Notes under the pieces: model-generated
Database searches by the model: none
What the model was told of the DNA's origin: nothing
Seen by the model: the letters and a program-made list of their open reading frames with translations, nothing else
DNA from: an uncultured Bacteroidales bacterium
GTDB lineage: Bacteria > Bacteroidota > Bacteroidia > Bacteroidales > FEN-979
DNA length: 64,000 bases
Direction: 5' to 3'
NCBI GenBank assembly: GCA_903959905.1
Contig: CAJBYO010000033.1
Location: 62,001 to 126,000 of the forward strand
Part shown: piece by piece, positions 45,981 to 54,772 of the stretch
Numbering within the stretch: the first letter of the stretch is position 1
Layout: every line of letters starts with the position of its first letter
Translations under genes and position numbers: made by a program

Positions 45981-48056
45981 CTACTGCACCACCAACTTCC
46001 CTACCATCCGCTCTCCATCAACAACAACACTTACAACATAAACCCCGGCAGCAAAACCACTGATATCAATTTCCTCCGTGTGAAGCCCCATTCCAGTCCC
46101 GCCTATCCTGATAGATTTGATTGTTTTCCCGAAAAGGTCAGAAATTTCAATATCAACCATTACCTCCCGTTTCAGATACACTGAAATTTTCACTTTATCA
46201 TCAGCAGGATTAGGGGATATGGTTAACAGTTCAGGTTCAGCAGGTTTCTGATCAACCGCCACGCCATAACAAGGCAAATAGTTACCTTCAGGAATTTCAA
46301 GCCCCGGATCATTCCCCCGGCCAGAATCAAACCAGCAATAATCAGAAGGCATCAAAAAAGCACTCTGCTCAAAAGAGAAATCCGGGATATACTTAAAGGT
46401 CACGTCAGCCGATGCATCTGCAAACCATTGTGTACAGATTGGTATCGTGAATTTATTATTATCTGTAAACACATAAGGTGATGAACATTGCCAGTATGCC
46501 TCCTGGGCGATATCGCTCAGCAAGGTCACGTTGTTAGGTTTATTCAGCCCGTTATCCAACGTGATTTTGTTGGTGATCAGGTCAACCCCCCGCGCGAATA
46601 CATCCGGGTTCTGGTTGTTGATTTCGCCATCAATGTGGGTATCGTTCCAGGTTAAGAACATTTTGTCGCCGGCTTTGTTTCGGGAAATGTATGTACGGTT
46701 ATCGCTGGTGTAAGTTGCCCATGTTCCACGGAATGTAGTTAATGAACCCATGGCAACGGCACACCATGAAGCGCCATGGGTTGGTGAATTGATGTCGTAT
46801 ACAGTAAGGAGACTGTCAACACCGGTTGAGATGGAATATCCGCCAGGTGCGTAACCAACAACAACTCCGATATGCGGATTACCCCATTTGTCAACGCTCA
46901 GAGAGTGGTCAAAAGCACAGGTGTAAGGAATCTCATCGCGTGAAGGATACGGAGGTCCTACGAAGAAGTTCTGGATAAAATAATCACTGTAGTGATTTTT
47001 AATTCCGCTGATTCCCAGGGGACCGTCAAGATAAACTGGAATGGGAGGTCCCCATGTCAATCCACAGTCCGTTGACCGGCGAAGCAATGGATAGTAAGTG
47101 GAGTCAATCAATGGAGCAACACCAATATTCGCACCAGCCCAATTGGTTAAAACAGATATCCACACAACGGTCCCATCAGGCGACGTAGCAATTTTACAAT
47201 CGGCGGCTGCTGCAGCTTCCTTACATGGAAACGCCAGGGTTCTGAATGTATAGTCAAAATCCTTCGTGACTGAATTCCATATACCCCGGCCGTAAATGAC
47301 GCTGTCCTGGTAAACATCTGTTCCGCTCTCGGCATTCTTTGATAGGTTCACCATATGCGCAATTCCGGTTTTACTGACAGTAAAACCTTCAGGGACAAAG
47401 GTGTAAGGCGGCGGGCTGTACCATTTCAAGTGCTTTGTCGTATCGGCATGGTCAAGCAGGTTGGCGGTACCGTAACTGTATCCGCCGAATCCGCTGAAGG
47501 CCAGGTTGGCAAAGTTCGGTGCAAAATAAGCCAGGAAAGCATTCGACAGGGTGGTATTCCCGGCCGGATTGTAGATGCCGGCGGAGGGATACCTGGCTGC
47601 ATCATAATAGTTAGGTGAAGCGCTCAGGTTGGCGGCATACACCTGCACCTGGGTTGTCCAGTCGGCCTGTGTTTTGCCCATGTTCAGGCCGATGTCCATA
47701 CCCAGGTATCCGGAAAGACTGGGCGGCGTTGCACCAGGTCCCATCCGGTGAATATTCACCACACAATTCAGGTCGTCGTCGGCCCACAACATGGTTCGGG
47801 TGCCGCCGGAGTAACTGAGGACGTTGGAGGAGGTTCCGAGGTTAAGTACAGTGACTGCGTTTGGCTGACCAGCGAAGTTCCGCTGTTTTGGGAAATAACG
47901 AAATGATGAATTTTTCAGGGGCACAGAGGACTCATGGTCTACCCTGGGGATGGCCTGGTAGTTCTTGTAAATGATTCCATTTTTTATCCTTGGTTTTTGA
48001 GGAAAACCGCTCAGGGTAAGCAGGATGGCCAGGAGAATGAGAAAGTACTTTTTCAT
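45981..48056 (-). CDS. T9SS-sorted exported protein, paralogue A
   Basis: A 691-residue exported protein. The signal peptide is residues 1-18 (ends near SGFPQ). A large N-terminal region (LGTSSNVLSYSGGTRTMLWA, YNPAGNTTLSNAFLAYF) and two degenerate Asp-box-like motifs (RRSTDCGLTW and SPTHGASW) suggest a sialidase-like beta-propeller fold. The last ~75 residues are a T9SS sorting domain (SPNPADDKVKISVYL, GVYVVSVVVDGERMVGKLVV). The start at 48056 is set by the signal peptide; the upstream codons are translated hairpin. The enzymatic role is unknown. Confidence 0.85.
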   Translation of the reverse strand: MKKYFLILLAILLTLSGFPQKPRIKNGIIYKNYQAIPRVDHESSVPLKNSSFRYFPKQRNFAGQPNAVTVLNLGTSSNVLSYSGGTRTMLWADDDLNCVVNIHRMGPGATPPSLSGYLGMDIGLNMGKTQADWTTQVQVYAANLSASPNYYDAARYPSAGIYNPAGNTTLSNAFLAYFAPNFANLAFSGFGGYSYGTANLLDHADTTKHLKWYSPPPYTFVPEGFTVSKTGIAHMVNLSKNAESGTDVYQDSVIYGRGIWNSVTKDFDYTFRTLAFPCKEAAAAADCKIATSPDGTVVWISVLTNWAGANIGVAPLIDSTYYPLLRRSTDCGLTWGPPIPVYLDGPLGISGIKNHYSDYFIQNFFVGPPYPSRDEIPYTCAFDHSLSVDKWGNPHIGVVVGYAPGGYSISTGVDSLLTVYDINSPTHGASWCAVAMGSLTTFRGTWATYTSDNRTYISRNKAGDKMFLTWNDTHIDGEINNQNPDVFARGVDLITNKITLDNGLNKPNNVTLLSDIAQEAYWQCSSPYVFTDNNKFTIPICTQWFADASADVTFKYIPDFSFEQSAFLMPSDYCWFDSGRGNDPGLEIPEGNYLPCYGVAVDQKPAEPELLTISPNPADDKVKISVYLKREVMVDIEISDLFGKTIKSIRIGGTGMGLHTEEIDISGFAAGVYVVSVVVDGERMVGKLVVQ

Positions 48057-48131
48057 ATGGGTTGGGTGTTGGCAACCGGGAAACCAACCCAAATGTAGGA
48101 AGAATGTTGCGTAAAAGCAACTTGGCAAATA

Positions 48132-48245
48132 CTTTCTCGCAGATTTTCGCGGATTACTGCGCAGATTTTGGCAGATTAATAATACAATTTGAAAAAAATC
48201 TGCGCTGTAATCTGCGGTGAAATCCGCGAAAATCTGCAAGAAACT
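48132..48245. repeat. GCAGATT hairpin element, copy 2
   Basis: Left arm 48132-48179 (CTCGCAGATTTTCGCGGATTAC..., GCAGATTTTGGCAGATTAA) and right arm 48198-48245 (ATCTGCGCTGTAATCTGCGG..., CGCGAAAATCTGCAAGAAA). Nearly identical to copy 1 in both arms and in the spacing. Confidence 0.9.
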
Positions 48246-48264
48246 TTTCAGCGAGAACTTTCTC

Positions 48265-48303
48265 AAAAAAAAACCCCGCAGCTCAGCCGCAGGGTTTTCT
48301 TTA
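48265..48303 (-). terminator. Terminator after T9SS paralogue B
   Basis: Read on the minus strand: CCCTGCGGC, loop TGA, GCTGCGGGG, then a run of nine T. The nine-pair stem has two G-U pairs. It lies 20 bases after the stop of the 48320 gene. Confidence 0.85.
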
Positions 48304-48319
48304 TCAATGGAAAAGAATA

Positions 48320-50329
48320 TTATTCCTTCACCATCTTCTGGGTGTATTTCTGTCCGTTAACAATTACAGACACAAAATAAACGCCTGATGAAAGCTGGCT
48401 TGCGTCAACGCTGAAGGTCTGGTTTCCGGCGCTCATGCTGCCTTTGTTGAATGACATAACCTGCTGGCCAACGAGGTTGGTTACTTCAACAGTTACATTG
48501 GCATTCTGTTTCAGGTTCAAAGAAACCTTTGCGAGATCCTTTACAGGGTTCGGGTAAACAGCTACAGTAGCGAGTTCTTCATTTTTCTGAACACCAATCG
48601 GGAAATCACATCCGCCTGAAGCCTGGGTGAAATCAGCCTGGGTGTATGAGAAGTCAGGAATATATTTGAATTTGGAATCTGCAGCTGCATCAGCAAACCA
48701 CTGGGTAACGATAGGAAGTGTGAATTTGTTGTTATCCGTGAAAACGATCGGAGAAGTACACTGCCAGTAAGCTTCCTGTGTGATGTCGCAGAGGAAAGTA
48801 ACATTGTTCGGTGCATTCAGGCCGTTGTCGGTGGTAAGTTTGTTGGTAACAAGGTCAAATCCGCGTGCAAAAACATCAGGATTCTGGTTGTTGGTTTCGC
48901 CATCTATGTGGGTATCATTCCAGGTGAAGAACATTTTGTCGCCTGATTTGTTACGGGAAATGTAAGTACGGTTATCGCTGGTATAGGTTGCCCATGTACC
49001 ACGGAAGGTTGTAACTGAACCCATGGCAACTGCGCACCATGTAGCGCCACGATCTGGTGAATAGATATCATAAACTGTAAGGAGACTGTCAACACCGGTT
49101 GAGATGGAATATCCGCCTGGTGAGTAACCAACAACAACTCCGAGGTGCGGGTTGCCCCATTTGTCAACGCTCAGAGAGTGGTCAAAAGCAGTGGTGTAAG
49201 GAATCTCATCGCGTGTAGGATACGGAGGTCCTACAAAGAAGTTCTGAATGAAAAAATCACTATAGTTATTTTTAATTCCGGAGATTCCCTGGGGACCATC
49301 AAGATAAACAGGAATCGGAGCACCCCATGTCAAACCACCGTCGGTAGACTTGCGGAGCAAAGGATAATAGGTTGAGTCAATCAACGGGGCAGTGCCAAGT
49401 GTGCCACCTGCATAGTTTGTCAGAACTGACATCCATACGGTATTGCCGTCAGGTGATGAAGCAACTTTGGCATCAGCTGCTGAGTACATATCCTTGCAAG
49501 GAAATGCAATGGTTTTAAAAGTATAATCAAAATCTTTGTTGGCAGCATTCCAAACACCTCTTCCGTAGATGGTGCTGTCCTGGTATACAACAGAACCTGA
49601 TTCAACGTTGTTATCGCTGTCTGTCATGTGTGCTACACCTGTTGTGGAGATATTAAATCCATCAGGAATGTAGGTATACGGTGTCGGGTTATACCACCTG
49701 ATGTGCTTGGTTGTATCAGCATGGTCAACCAGGTTGGCAACGCCATAGCTGTATCCACCGAAACCGCTGACAACCAGGTTGGCGAAATTCGGGCCAAAAT
49801 AGGCACAATATGCATTGGCCAGGGTTGTGTTACCGGCAGGGTTGTAGATACCTGCACAAGGATACCTGCTGGCATCATAGAAATACGGAGAAGCCGTAAG
49901 TTGTGCCGCAAGTACCTGGATCTGTGATGTCCAGCTGTCTTCTGATAATCCAAGGTCAACACCAAGGTCCATGGCATAGTAGCCTGATAAACTTGGAGGA
50001 GTTGATCCGGGGCCTGCCCTGTGAAAATTGATCACGCAATTCAGATCATCGTCAGCCCAAACCATTGGCCTGGTACCGCTTGAATAACCAAGCACGTTTG
50101 CTGAGGTACCAAGATCAATTACGCTAACGATGTTGCTGTTGTCACCATTCTTCAAACCTGAATGCTTTGCTGTAACGGCTGAAGTACTGATTTTTTCAGC
50201 AGGTTCAATGGTAACTTTCTGATCCTTCTTGTAATTGCGGACAAAAACGCCATTCTTCAACTGGGGTTTTTGAGCAACTACAGCCAGGCCAATGATAAAC
50301 GCCAGACTAATGAGTAAAATTTTTTTCAT
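48320..50329 (-). CDS. T9SS-sorted exported protein, paralogue B
   Basis: A 669-residue exported protein with signal peptide 1-21 (ends near LAVVAQ). It is alike over its whole length to the 45981 gene (YDASRYPCAGIYNPAGNTTL, SISTGVDSLLTVYD are shared with small changes). Here the Asp-box motifs are complete, KSTDGGLTW and SPDRGATW. The sorting domain has YPNPVKDLAKVSLNL and GVYFVSVIVNGQKYTQKMV. The two genes are tandem duplicates. No catalytic residues can be named. Confidence 0.87.
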   Translation of the reverse strand: MKKILLISLAFIIGLAVVAQKPQLKNGVFVRNYKKDQKVTIEPAEKISTSAVTAKHSGLKNGDNSNIVSVIDLGTSANVLGYSSGTRPMVWADDDLNCVINFHRAGPGSTPPSLSGYYAMDLGVDLGLSEDSWTSQIQVLAAQLTASPYFYDASRYPCAGIYNPAGNTTLANAYCAYFGPNFANLVVSGFGGYSYGVANLVDHADTTKHIRWYNPTPYTYIPDGFNISTTGVAHMTDSDNNVESGSVVYQDSTIYGRGVWNAANKDFDYTFKTIAFPCKDMYSAADAKVASSPDGNTVWMSVLTNYAGGTLGTAPLIDSTYYPLLRKSTDGGLTWGAPIPVYLDGPQGISGIKNNYSDFFIQNFFVGPPYPTRDEIPYTTAFDHSLSVDKWGNPHLGVVVGYSPGGYSISTGVDSLLTVYDIYSPDRGATWCAVAMGSVTTFRGTWATYTSDNRTYISRNKSGDKMFFTWNDTHIDGETNNQNPDVFARGFDLVTNKLTTDNGLNAPNNVTFLCDITQEAYWQCTSPIVFTDNNKFTLPIVTQWFADAAADSKFKYIPDFSYTQADFTQASGGCDFPIGVQKNEELATVAVYPNPVKDLAKVSLNLKQNANVTVEVTNLVGQQVMSFNKGSMSAGNQTFSVDASQLSSGVYFVSVIVNGQKYTQKMVKE

Positions 50330-50442
50330 GATTTTTGGTTTTTGGTTTGACAATAATGACTATTACAAATTTAATTATAATTTTTCAGATTTACAAAATT
50401 AGTACAATTTATCTGATTCTGCAAAAAAATATTTCATCTGTG

Positions 50443-50606
50443 TTTCACGCAGATTTTCGCAGATGTTTCTCGCAGAAATTTCTCGCAGATTTTCGCAGAT
50501 TAAAGCGCAGATTGAAGCAGATTAATATTTTGTTGTTATTAGAATCCTTCCGGATGACTTTTTTCTGCCAAAATCTGCGCTGTAATCCGCGAAAATCTGC
50601 GAGAAC
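50443..50606. repeat. GCAGATT hairpin element, copy 3
   Basis: A longer left arm (50446-50525) has four to five CGCAGATTTTCGCAGAT-type units; the right arm (50570-50606) has AAAATCTGCGCTGTAATCCGCG and AAAATCTGCGAGAAC. It fills the spacer between paralogue B and the GNAT-like gene. Confidence 0.9.
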
Positions 50607-50613
50607 TATTTTT

Positions 50614-51810
50614 TTATTTACCCTCCCGCAAGGCCTTTTCCTTGGTATCCACCGGAATAACCGTAGATCTCTGAAATTCAATCTCCTCCGCAAATATTTT
50701 CCGGTAGGTGATGTGCCTTTTGGCGAAGGTGGCCCCCACCGACTCATGCAACGCCCGCATTTTAGGGTTGAAATCACCCACCCATGAAAGTTCTACCTCG
50801 GTGATGTGTGGCCGTGCTTTCATCACCTTGTCAAGGTGCCAGAAAATCCCTGATTCTACGCCGTACCGTTGATACTTGGGTTTCACCCCCATGATCACGA
50901 TGCGTGAGCGTGTAATGGTCTTACGGTATTTTAACCACATGAATTTCAGCTTGTTCCAGAGATGCAATTTTCCATGCAGATGCTTAAGTATCTGGTTTAC
51001 ATCGGGGAACTGGATCAGAAAGGCAATGGGTTCATTTTCATGGTACACGTACCAGATCAACTCCGGGTCAAGGAACGATTTTGCTTTTTCAAGGCCCTTG
51101 CGCAGGGTTGAGATATCCATCGGGGTGAAGTTCTCATGGAATTTCCAGGCATCGTCGTATATCTCCTTCATGTCGCCGATGAACTTATCTGCCTCTTCGT
51201 AGGTAAAATGGCGAAATGACAGTTCAGGTTTCTTCATGCACCACTCGGCGATCTTCCAGAAGCGGTCGGGGAATGGCTTGGTCAGGTCAAGATGGTTTGA
51301 TACCTGCTCAAAATAAAACTTGAATCCATAATCCTCAAAAAAGGCCCGGTAGTACGGCGGGTTGTAGCTCATCCCGAATCCCGGGTGGGTGAATCCTTCA
51401 ACCAGCAGGCCCCAGTTCACATCATTCTCGCCGAAATTGACCGGACCATCCATGGCCAGCATTTCTCTTTCTGCCAGCCAGTTGCGTGCCTGGTCAAACA
51501 ATTTGAAAGCCGCTTCACGGTCATTGATGCACTCAAAAAAACCCATCCCTCCGGTTGGCTGCTGAAAAGTGAAAGCCTTCCTTTTATTGATGAAGGCTGC
51601 AACGCGCCCGATTACGATACCATTGTCATCCAGCAGTATCCAGCGGATGGCCTCGCCATGCTGAAAAAAGCCGTTCTGTTTAGGATCAAAAACCGCTTCT
51701 ATCTCAGAATCAAGTGGCCTGACATAGTTGGGATCATCCTTGTAGATCGTTTCAACCAGTGACAGGAACTGGTGGTGTGTTTTTTTATCTTTAACTTCTA
51801 CTATATTCAT
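50614..51810 (-). CDS. GNAT-superfamily N-acetyltransferase-like protein
   Basis: A 398-residue protein of two GNAT-type halves. The N-terminal half has ILLDDNGIVIGRVAAFINK, the strand pair that precedes the acetyl-CoA site. The C-terminal half has RIVIMGVKPKYQRYGVESGIFW, which resembles the Q/R-x-x-G-x-G/A pyrophosphate loop with RYGVES. MSYNPPYYRAFFEDYGF and the WVGDFNPKMRALHESVGA near the end are shared by uncharacterised Bacteroidota proteins that I recall under GNAT. The substrate is unknown. Confidence 0.75.
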   Translation of the reverse strand: MNIVEVKDKKTHHQFLSLVETIYKDDPNYVRPLDSEIEAVFDPKQNGFFQHGEAIRWILLDDNGIVIGRVAAFINKRKAFTFQQPTGGMGFFECINDREAAFKLFDQARNWLAEREMLAMDGPVNFGENDVNWGLLVEGFTHPGFGMSYNPPYYRAFFEDYGFKFYFEQVSNHLDLTKPFPDRFWKIAEWCMKKPELSFRHFTYEEADKFIGDMKEIYDDAWKFHENFTPMDISTLRKGLEKAKSFLDPELIWYVYHENEPIAFLIQFPDVNQILKHLHGKLHLWNKLKFMWLKYRKTITRSRIVIMGVKPKYQRYGVESGIFWHLDKVMKARPHITEVELSWVGDFNPKMRALHESVGATFAKRHITYRKIFAEEIEFQRSTVIPVDTKEKALREGK

Positions 51811-51839
51811 TTGATGTAAGTTTTCACTAAAAGTTTTTT

Positions 51840-51927
51840 CACCGCAGAGGCGCAGAGGCGCAAAGATTTTGCAAAGACCTGATTTGAAGAATCAACGCAT
51901 TCTCTGCGTCTCTGCGTCTCTGCGGTA
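51840..51927. repeat. Hairpin of GCAGAGGC units
   Basis: The left arm CACCGCAGAGGCGCAGAGGC plus GCAAAGA pairs with the right arm CTCTGCGTCTCTGCGTCTCTGCGGT. The middle is about 30 bases. Different unit, same build as the GCAGATT elements. It lies between the GNAT-like gene and the LptF/G gene, which diverge. Confidence 0.85.
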
Positions 51928-52001
51928 AAACAGAAGCAAACAAAAATACAATTATAAACTTTGCGTTATTAATTATCTTTGCACCGGCCGTCACATTTCG
52001 C

Positions 52002-53435
52002 ATGAAAAAACTGGACACTTTTATATTGAAATCTTACCTGGGTCCCCTGGTGATGACATTTTTCATTGCCCTCTTCATCCTGCTGATGCAGTTCGTATGG
52101 AAGTACATTGACGACCTGGTGGGGAAAGGGCTTGAGTGGTACATCATCGTAAAACTGCTGTTCTACGCCTCTTCCACGTTCGTTCCGCTGGCTTTGCCAC
52201 TGGCCATCCTGCTTTCGTCACTGATGATGTTCGGTAACCTGGGCGAACACTATGAACTCGTCACCATCAAAGCCGCAGGGATCAGCCTGAGCCGCATCAT
52301 GAGACCGCTTATCGTCGTTTCCATCTTAATCAGCGGACTGGCATTTTACTTTTCAAATGTGGTATTGCCTTTTGCCAATCTCAAATTTCTCTCCTTATTA
52401 TATGATGTAAGGGAGAAAAAGCTGGCATTTAACCTGAAAGAAGGTGTTTTCTACACTGGTATTGAAGGGTTTGTTATCAGGGTGGGCAAAAAAGAGCAGG
52501 ATGGCAACACCATCCGTGATGTTATGGTGTATGACCACACAAAACACCAGGGCAATGTTTCCCTCACCACTGCGGAATGGGGAAGAATGGAACTGTCTCC
52601 CGACAAGAAATTCCTGGTATTCAGGCTTTTCAACGGCACTAACTATGAGGAGAGGATCGATCTGAGGAACAACGAACTCACCCGGCCTTTCCAGCGTACC
52701 GAATTCTCGGAACAGTACCAGATGTTTGACCTTTCGGCGTTCCAGCTAACCCGGACGGACGAAAATCTTTTCAAAAAAAATTACGAGATACAGAATGTCA
52801 CCCAGTTGACCCGTTCCATCGACTCCATCAGTATTCAACTCTCCGCCGACCGCAAAGCATATGAAACCGGCTTCATGAACAGCCTGCAGTTTTCCGGGAA
52901 TCTTGACACTGTAAAGCGGTATAAGGCTGATACGCTTAAAAAGTTCAACCCGTCGGTCATATACAATTTTAAAGCAGACACCAGGGCGAAGATCCTGGAA
53001 ACCGCCCTTGCCTCCGCAAAGAGTGCGAAGGAAAATCTCGCCACCAACAGGGAAAACATCTACAATAAAAGCAAGCTCATATACAAGCATCAGATCGTTT
53101 ATCACAAAAAGTTCTCCTTTTCCATTGCATGTTTTTTATTGTTCTTCATCGGCGCACCGCTGGGGGCAATTATCCGGAAAGGAGGGCTGGGCATGCCGGC
53201 GGTCATTTCAACACTCTTTTTCATCCTGTTCTGGGTCATCTCTTTTGTAGGGGAAAAATATGCCGTTGAAGGGGTGGTGCCGGCATGGCAGGGAATCTGG
53301 TATTCGTCGGCAGTACTGATGCCCATCGGAATTTTCCTGACCATCAAGGCGACCAATGATGCAACGCTATTTGATCTTGACGCCTGGACAGGTTTCTTTA
53401 AAAAGCTTTTCAGGGTACGCGAACGAACAGTATGA
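52002..53435 (+). CDS. LptF/LptG family permease
   Basis: A 477-residue inner-membrane protein of the YjgP/YjgQ family, part of the machine that extracts lipopolysaccharide. Helices at the N-terminus are followed by a periplasmic jellyroll-like domain at about residues 130-330 and three C-terminal helices (FLLFFIGAPLGAIIRKGGLG and the following VISTLFFILFWVISF). MQFVWKYIDDLVGKGL is the typical start of the family. The ATG at 52002 follows TATCTTTG at 51974. The stop overlaps the next gene by four bases (ATGA). Confidence 0.92.
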   Translation: MKKLDTFILKSYLGPLVMTFFIALFILLMQFVWKYIDDLVGKGLEWYIIVKLLFYASSTFVPLALPLAILLSSLMMFGNLGEHYELVTIKAAGISLSRIMRPLIVVSILISGLAFYFSNVVLPFANLKFLSLLYDVREKKLAFNLKEGVFYTGIEGFVIRVGKKEQDGNTIRDVMVYDHTKHQGNVSLTTAEWGRMELSPDKKFLVFRLFNGTNYEERIDLRNNELTRPFQRTEFSEQYQMFDLSAFQLTRTDENLFKKNYEIQNVTQLTRSIDSISIQLSADRKAYETGFMNSLQFSGNLDTVKRYKADTLKKFNPSVIYNFKADTRAKILETALASAKSAKENLATNRENIYNKSKLIYKHQIVYHKKFSFSIACFLLFFIGAPLGAIIRKGGLGMPAVISTLFFILFWVISFVGEKYAVEGVVPAWQGIWYSSAVLMPIGIFLTIKATNDATLFDLDAWTGFFKKLFRVRERTV

Positions 53436-54733
53436 GAGTCCTCTTTCTTTGCAACAAATCTCCGTGGCCCCCGAAAGAAGGCGGCCCCATGGCCATGAAT
53501 ATGTTCATTGAAGGGCTTATTGAATCGGGGAATGAGGTTAAGGTGCTGGCTGTCAATTCTTTCAAATTCAACATCTCCGCTGATGATATTCCTGCGGCAT
53601 ACCACCGGAAAACCGGCATTGAACTCATTGATGTGGATTTGCGGGTCAGGCCCGTTGACGCATTTCTAAACCTGTTCACAGGGCAATCATACCATGTAAA
53701 GCGTTTTATTTCAGCTAACTTCAGAAAACGGCTCATCGCCATTCTGGCCTCCGGGGAGTTTGACGTTGTTCAGCTGGAAACGTTGTTCATGTGCCCCTAT
53801 ATTGACACAATCAGGAAGCACTCCAAAGCCAAAATCGTGCTTCGTGCGCACAACATAGAACATTTCATCTGGGAGCGTATAGCAGATGAGACAAAGAACC
53901 CTGTCAAAAAATGGTACATCCGCCACCTGGCCGACACCTTGAAGAACTATGAACAAAAGATCATCTCCCAGGTTGACGGACTAGTGGCCATCACCCCCAC
54001 CGATGCAGAATATTTCAATTCATTGAAAAAAAATCAAAAATCAAATCTCAAATTTCAAAAATCAAATCTCAAATCTCAAATCTCAAATCTCAAATCTCAA
54101 ATCTCAAATCTCAAATCTCAAATTTCAAATTTCGCCCCCCCCGTCATCGACATCCCCTTCGGCATTAATCCTTCGAAATACCCCCACAACAACGCCCGCG
54201 CTGAATTTCCGTCGCTCTTCTCCCTCGGTTCCATGAACTGGATTCCGAATCAGGAAGGGATCCGCTGGTTCCTTGACAATGTATGGATGGATATCCACAA
54301 TCAATTCCCCGGGTTGAAATACTACCTGGCGGGAAGAGAGATGCCGGAATGGATGACTTCACTGAACCTCCCCAACGTAATCGTCCTGGGCGAAGTGGAT
54401 GATGCCGTTTCATTCCTGGCCTCAAAAGCAATCATGATCGTACCGCTGTTTTCCGGCAGCGGGATCAGGGTGAAGATCGTTGAAGGGATGGCCGCAGGAA
54501 AAACCATTATCTCCACCGGCATTGGTGCTGAAGGGATCGGCTATACCCACCTGAAAAACATCCTGATCGCAGATGCACCGTGTGAATTTTTTGAAATGAT
54601 CTCCATCTGTGTTACTGATGCCACCCTCTGTGAAAAAATCGGGGGCGAGGCAAGAAAACTGGCTGAAACCGATTATGATGCACAAATCCTTGTGCAAAAA
54701 TTGACTGCTTTTTATCAACAACTCCCGGGTTAA
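53432..54733 (+). CDS. Glycosyltransferase, GT4-like, with a repeat-derived loop
   Basis: A 433-residue GT-B enzyme. The N-terminal domain starts RVLFLCNKSPWPPKEGGPMA and the donor domain has FLAGREMPEWM and IVPLFSGSGIRVKIVEGMAAGK, the E-x7-E-like donor site. Between the two domains a stretch of about 35 residues made of the heptapeptide NLKSQIS (residues about 200-235) is read from 7-base repeats. The repeats end just before VIDIPFGINPSKY, where the domain linker should be. It is coupled to lptF/G by ATGA, so it may act on envelope glycans. Confidence 0.88.
   Translation: MRVLFLCNKSPWPPKEGGPMAMNMFIEGLIESGNEVKVLAVNSFKFNISADDIPAAYHRKTGIELIDVDLRVRPVDAFLNLFTGQSYHVKRFISANFRKRLIAILASGEFDVVQLETLFMCPYIDTIRKHSKAKIVLRAHNIEHFIWERIADETKNPVKKWYIRHLADTLKNYEQKIISQVDGLVAITPTDAEYFNSLKKNQKSNLKFQKSNLKSQISNLKSQISNLKSQISNFAPPVIDIPFGINPSKYPHNNARAEFPSLFSLGSMNWIPNQEGIRWFLDNVWMDIHNQFPGLKYYLAGREMPEWMTSLNLPNVIVLGEVDDAVSFLASKAIMIVPLFSGSGIRVKIVEGMAAGKTIISTGIGAEGIGYTHLKNILIADAPCEFFEMISICVTDATLCEKIGGEARKLAETDYDAQILVQKLTAFYQQLPG
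54043..54133. repeat. Tandem heptamer array in frame (13 units of AAATCTC)
   Basis: Thirteen 7-base units; eight are exactly AAATCTC, others AAATTTC or AAAAATC. Because three units equal 21 bases, the translated peptide repeats every seven residues (NLKSQIS). The unit differs from the GTGACNN arrays. Confidence 0.93.
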
Positions 54734-54745
54734 CGCAGTTTTTTA

Positions 54746-54753
54746 TACTTTTG
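54746..54753 (+). promoter_or_regulatory. Candidate -7 box for the second glycosyltransferase gene
   Basis: TACTTTTG fits TAnnTTTG and lies 19 bases before the start at 54773. Confidence 0.45.
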
Positions 54754-54772
54754 CCGTTTACAAGCCAATTTC

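Noticed and set aside
48057-48266. N-terminal extension of T9SS paralogue A
   Set aside because: The extra 70 codons are translated hairpin DNA. A clear signal peptide starts at 48056.
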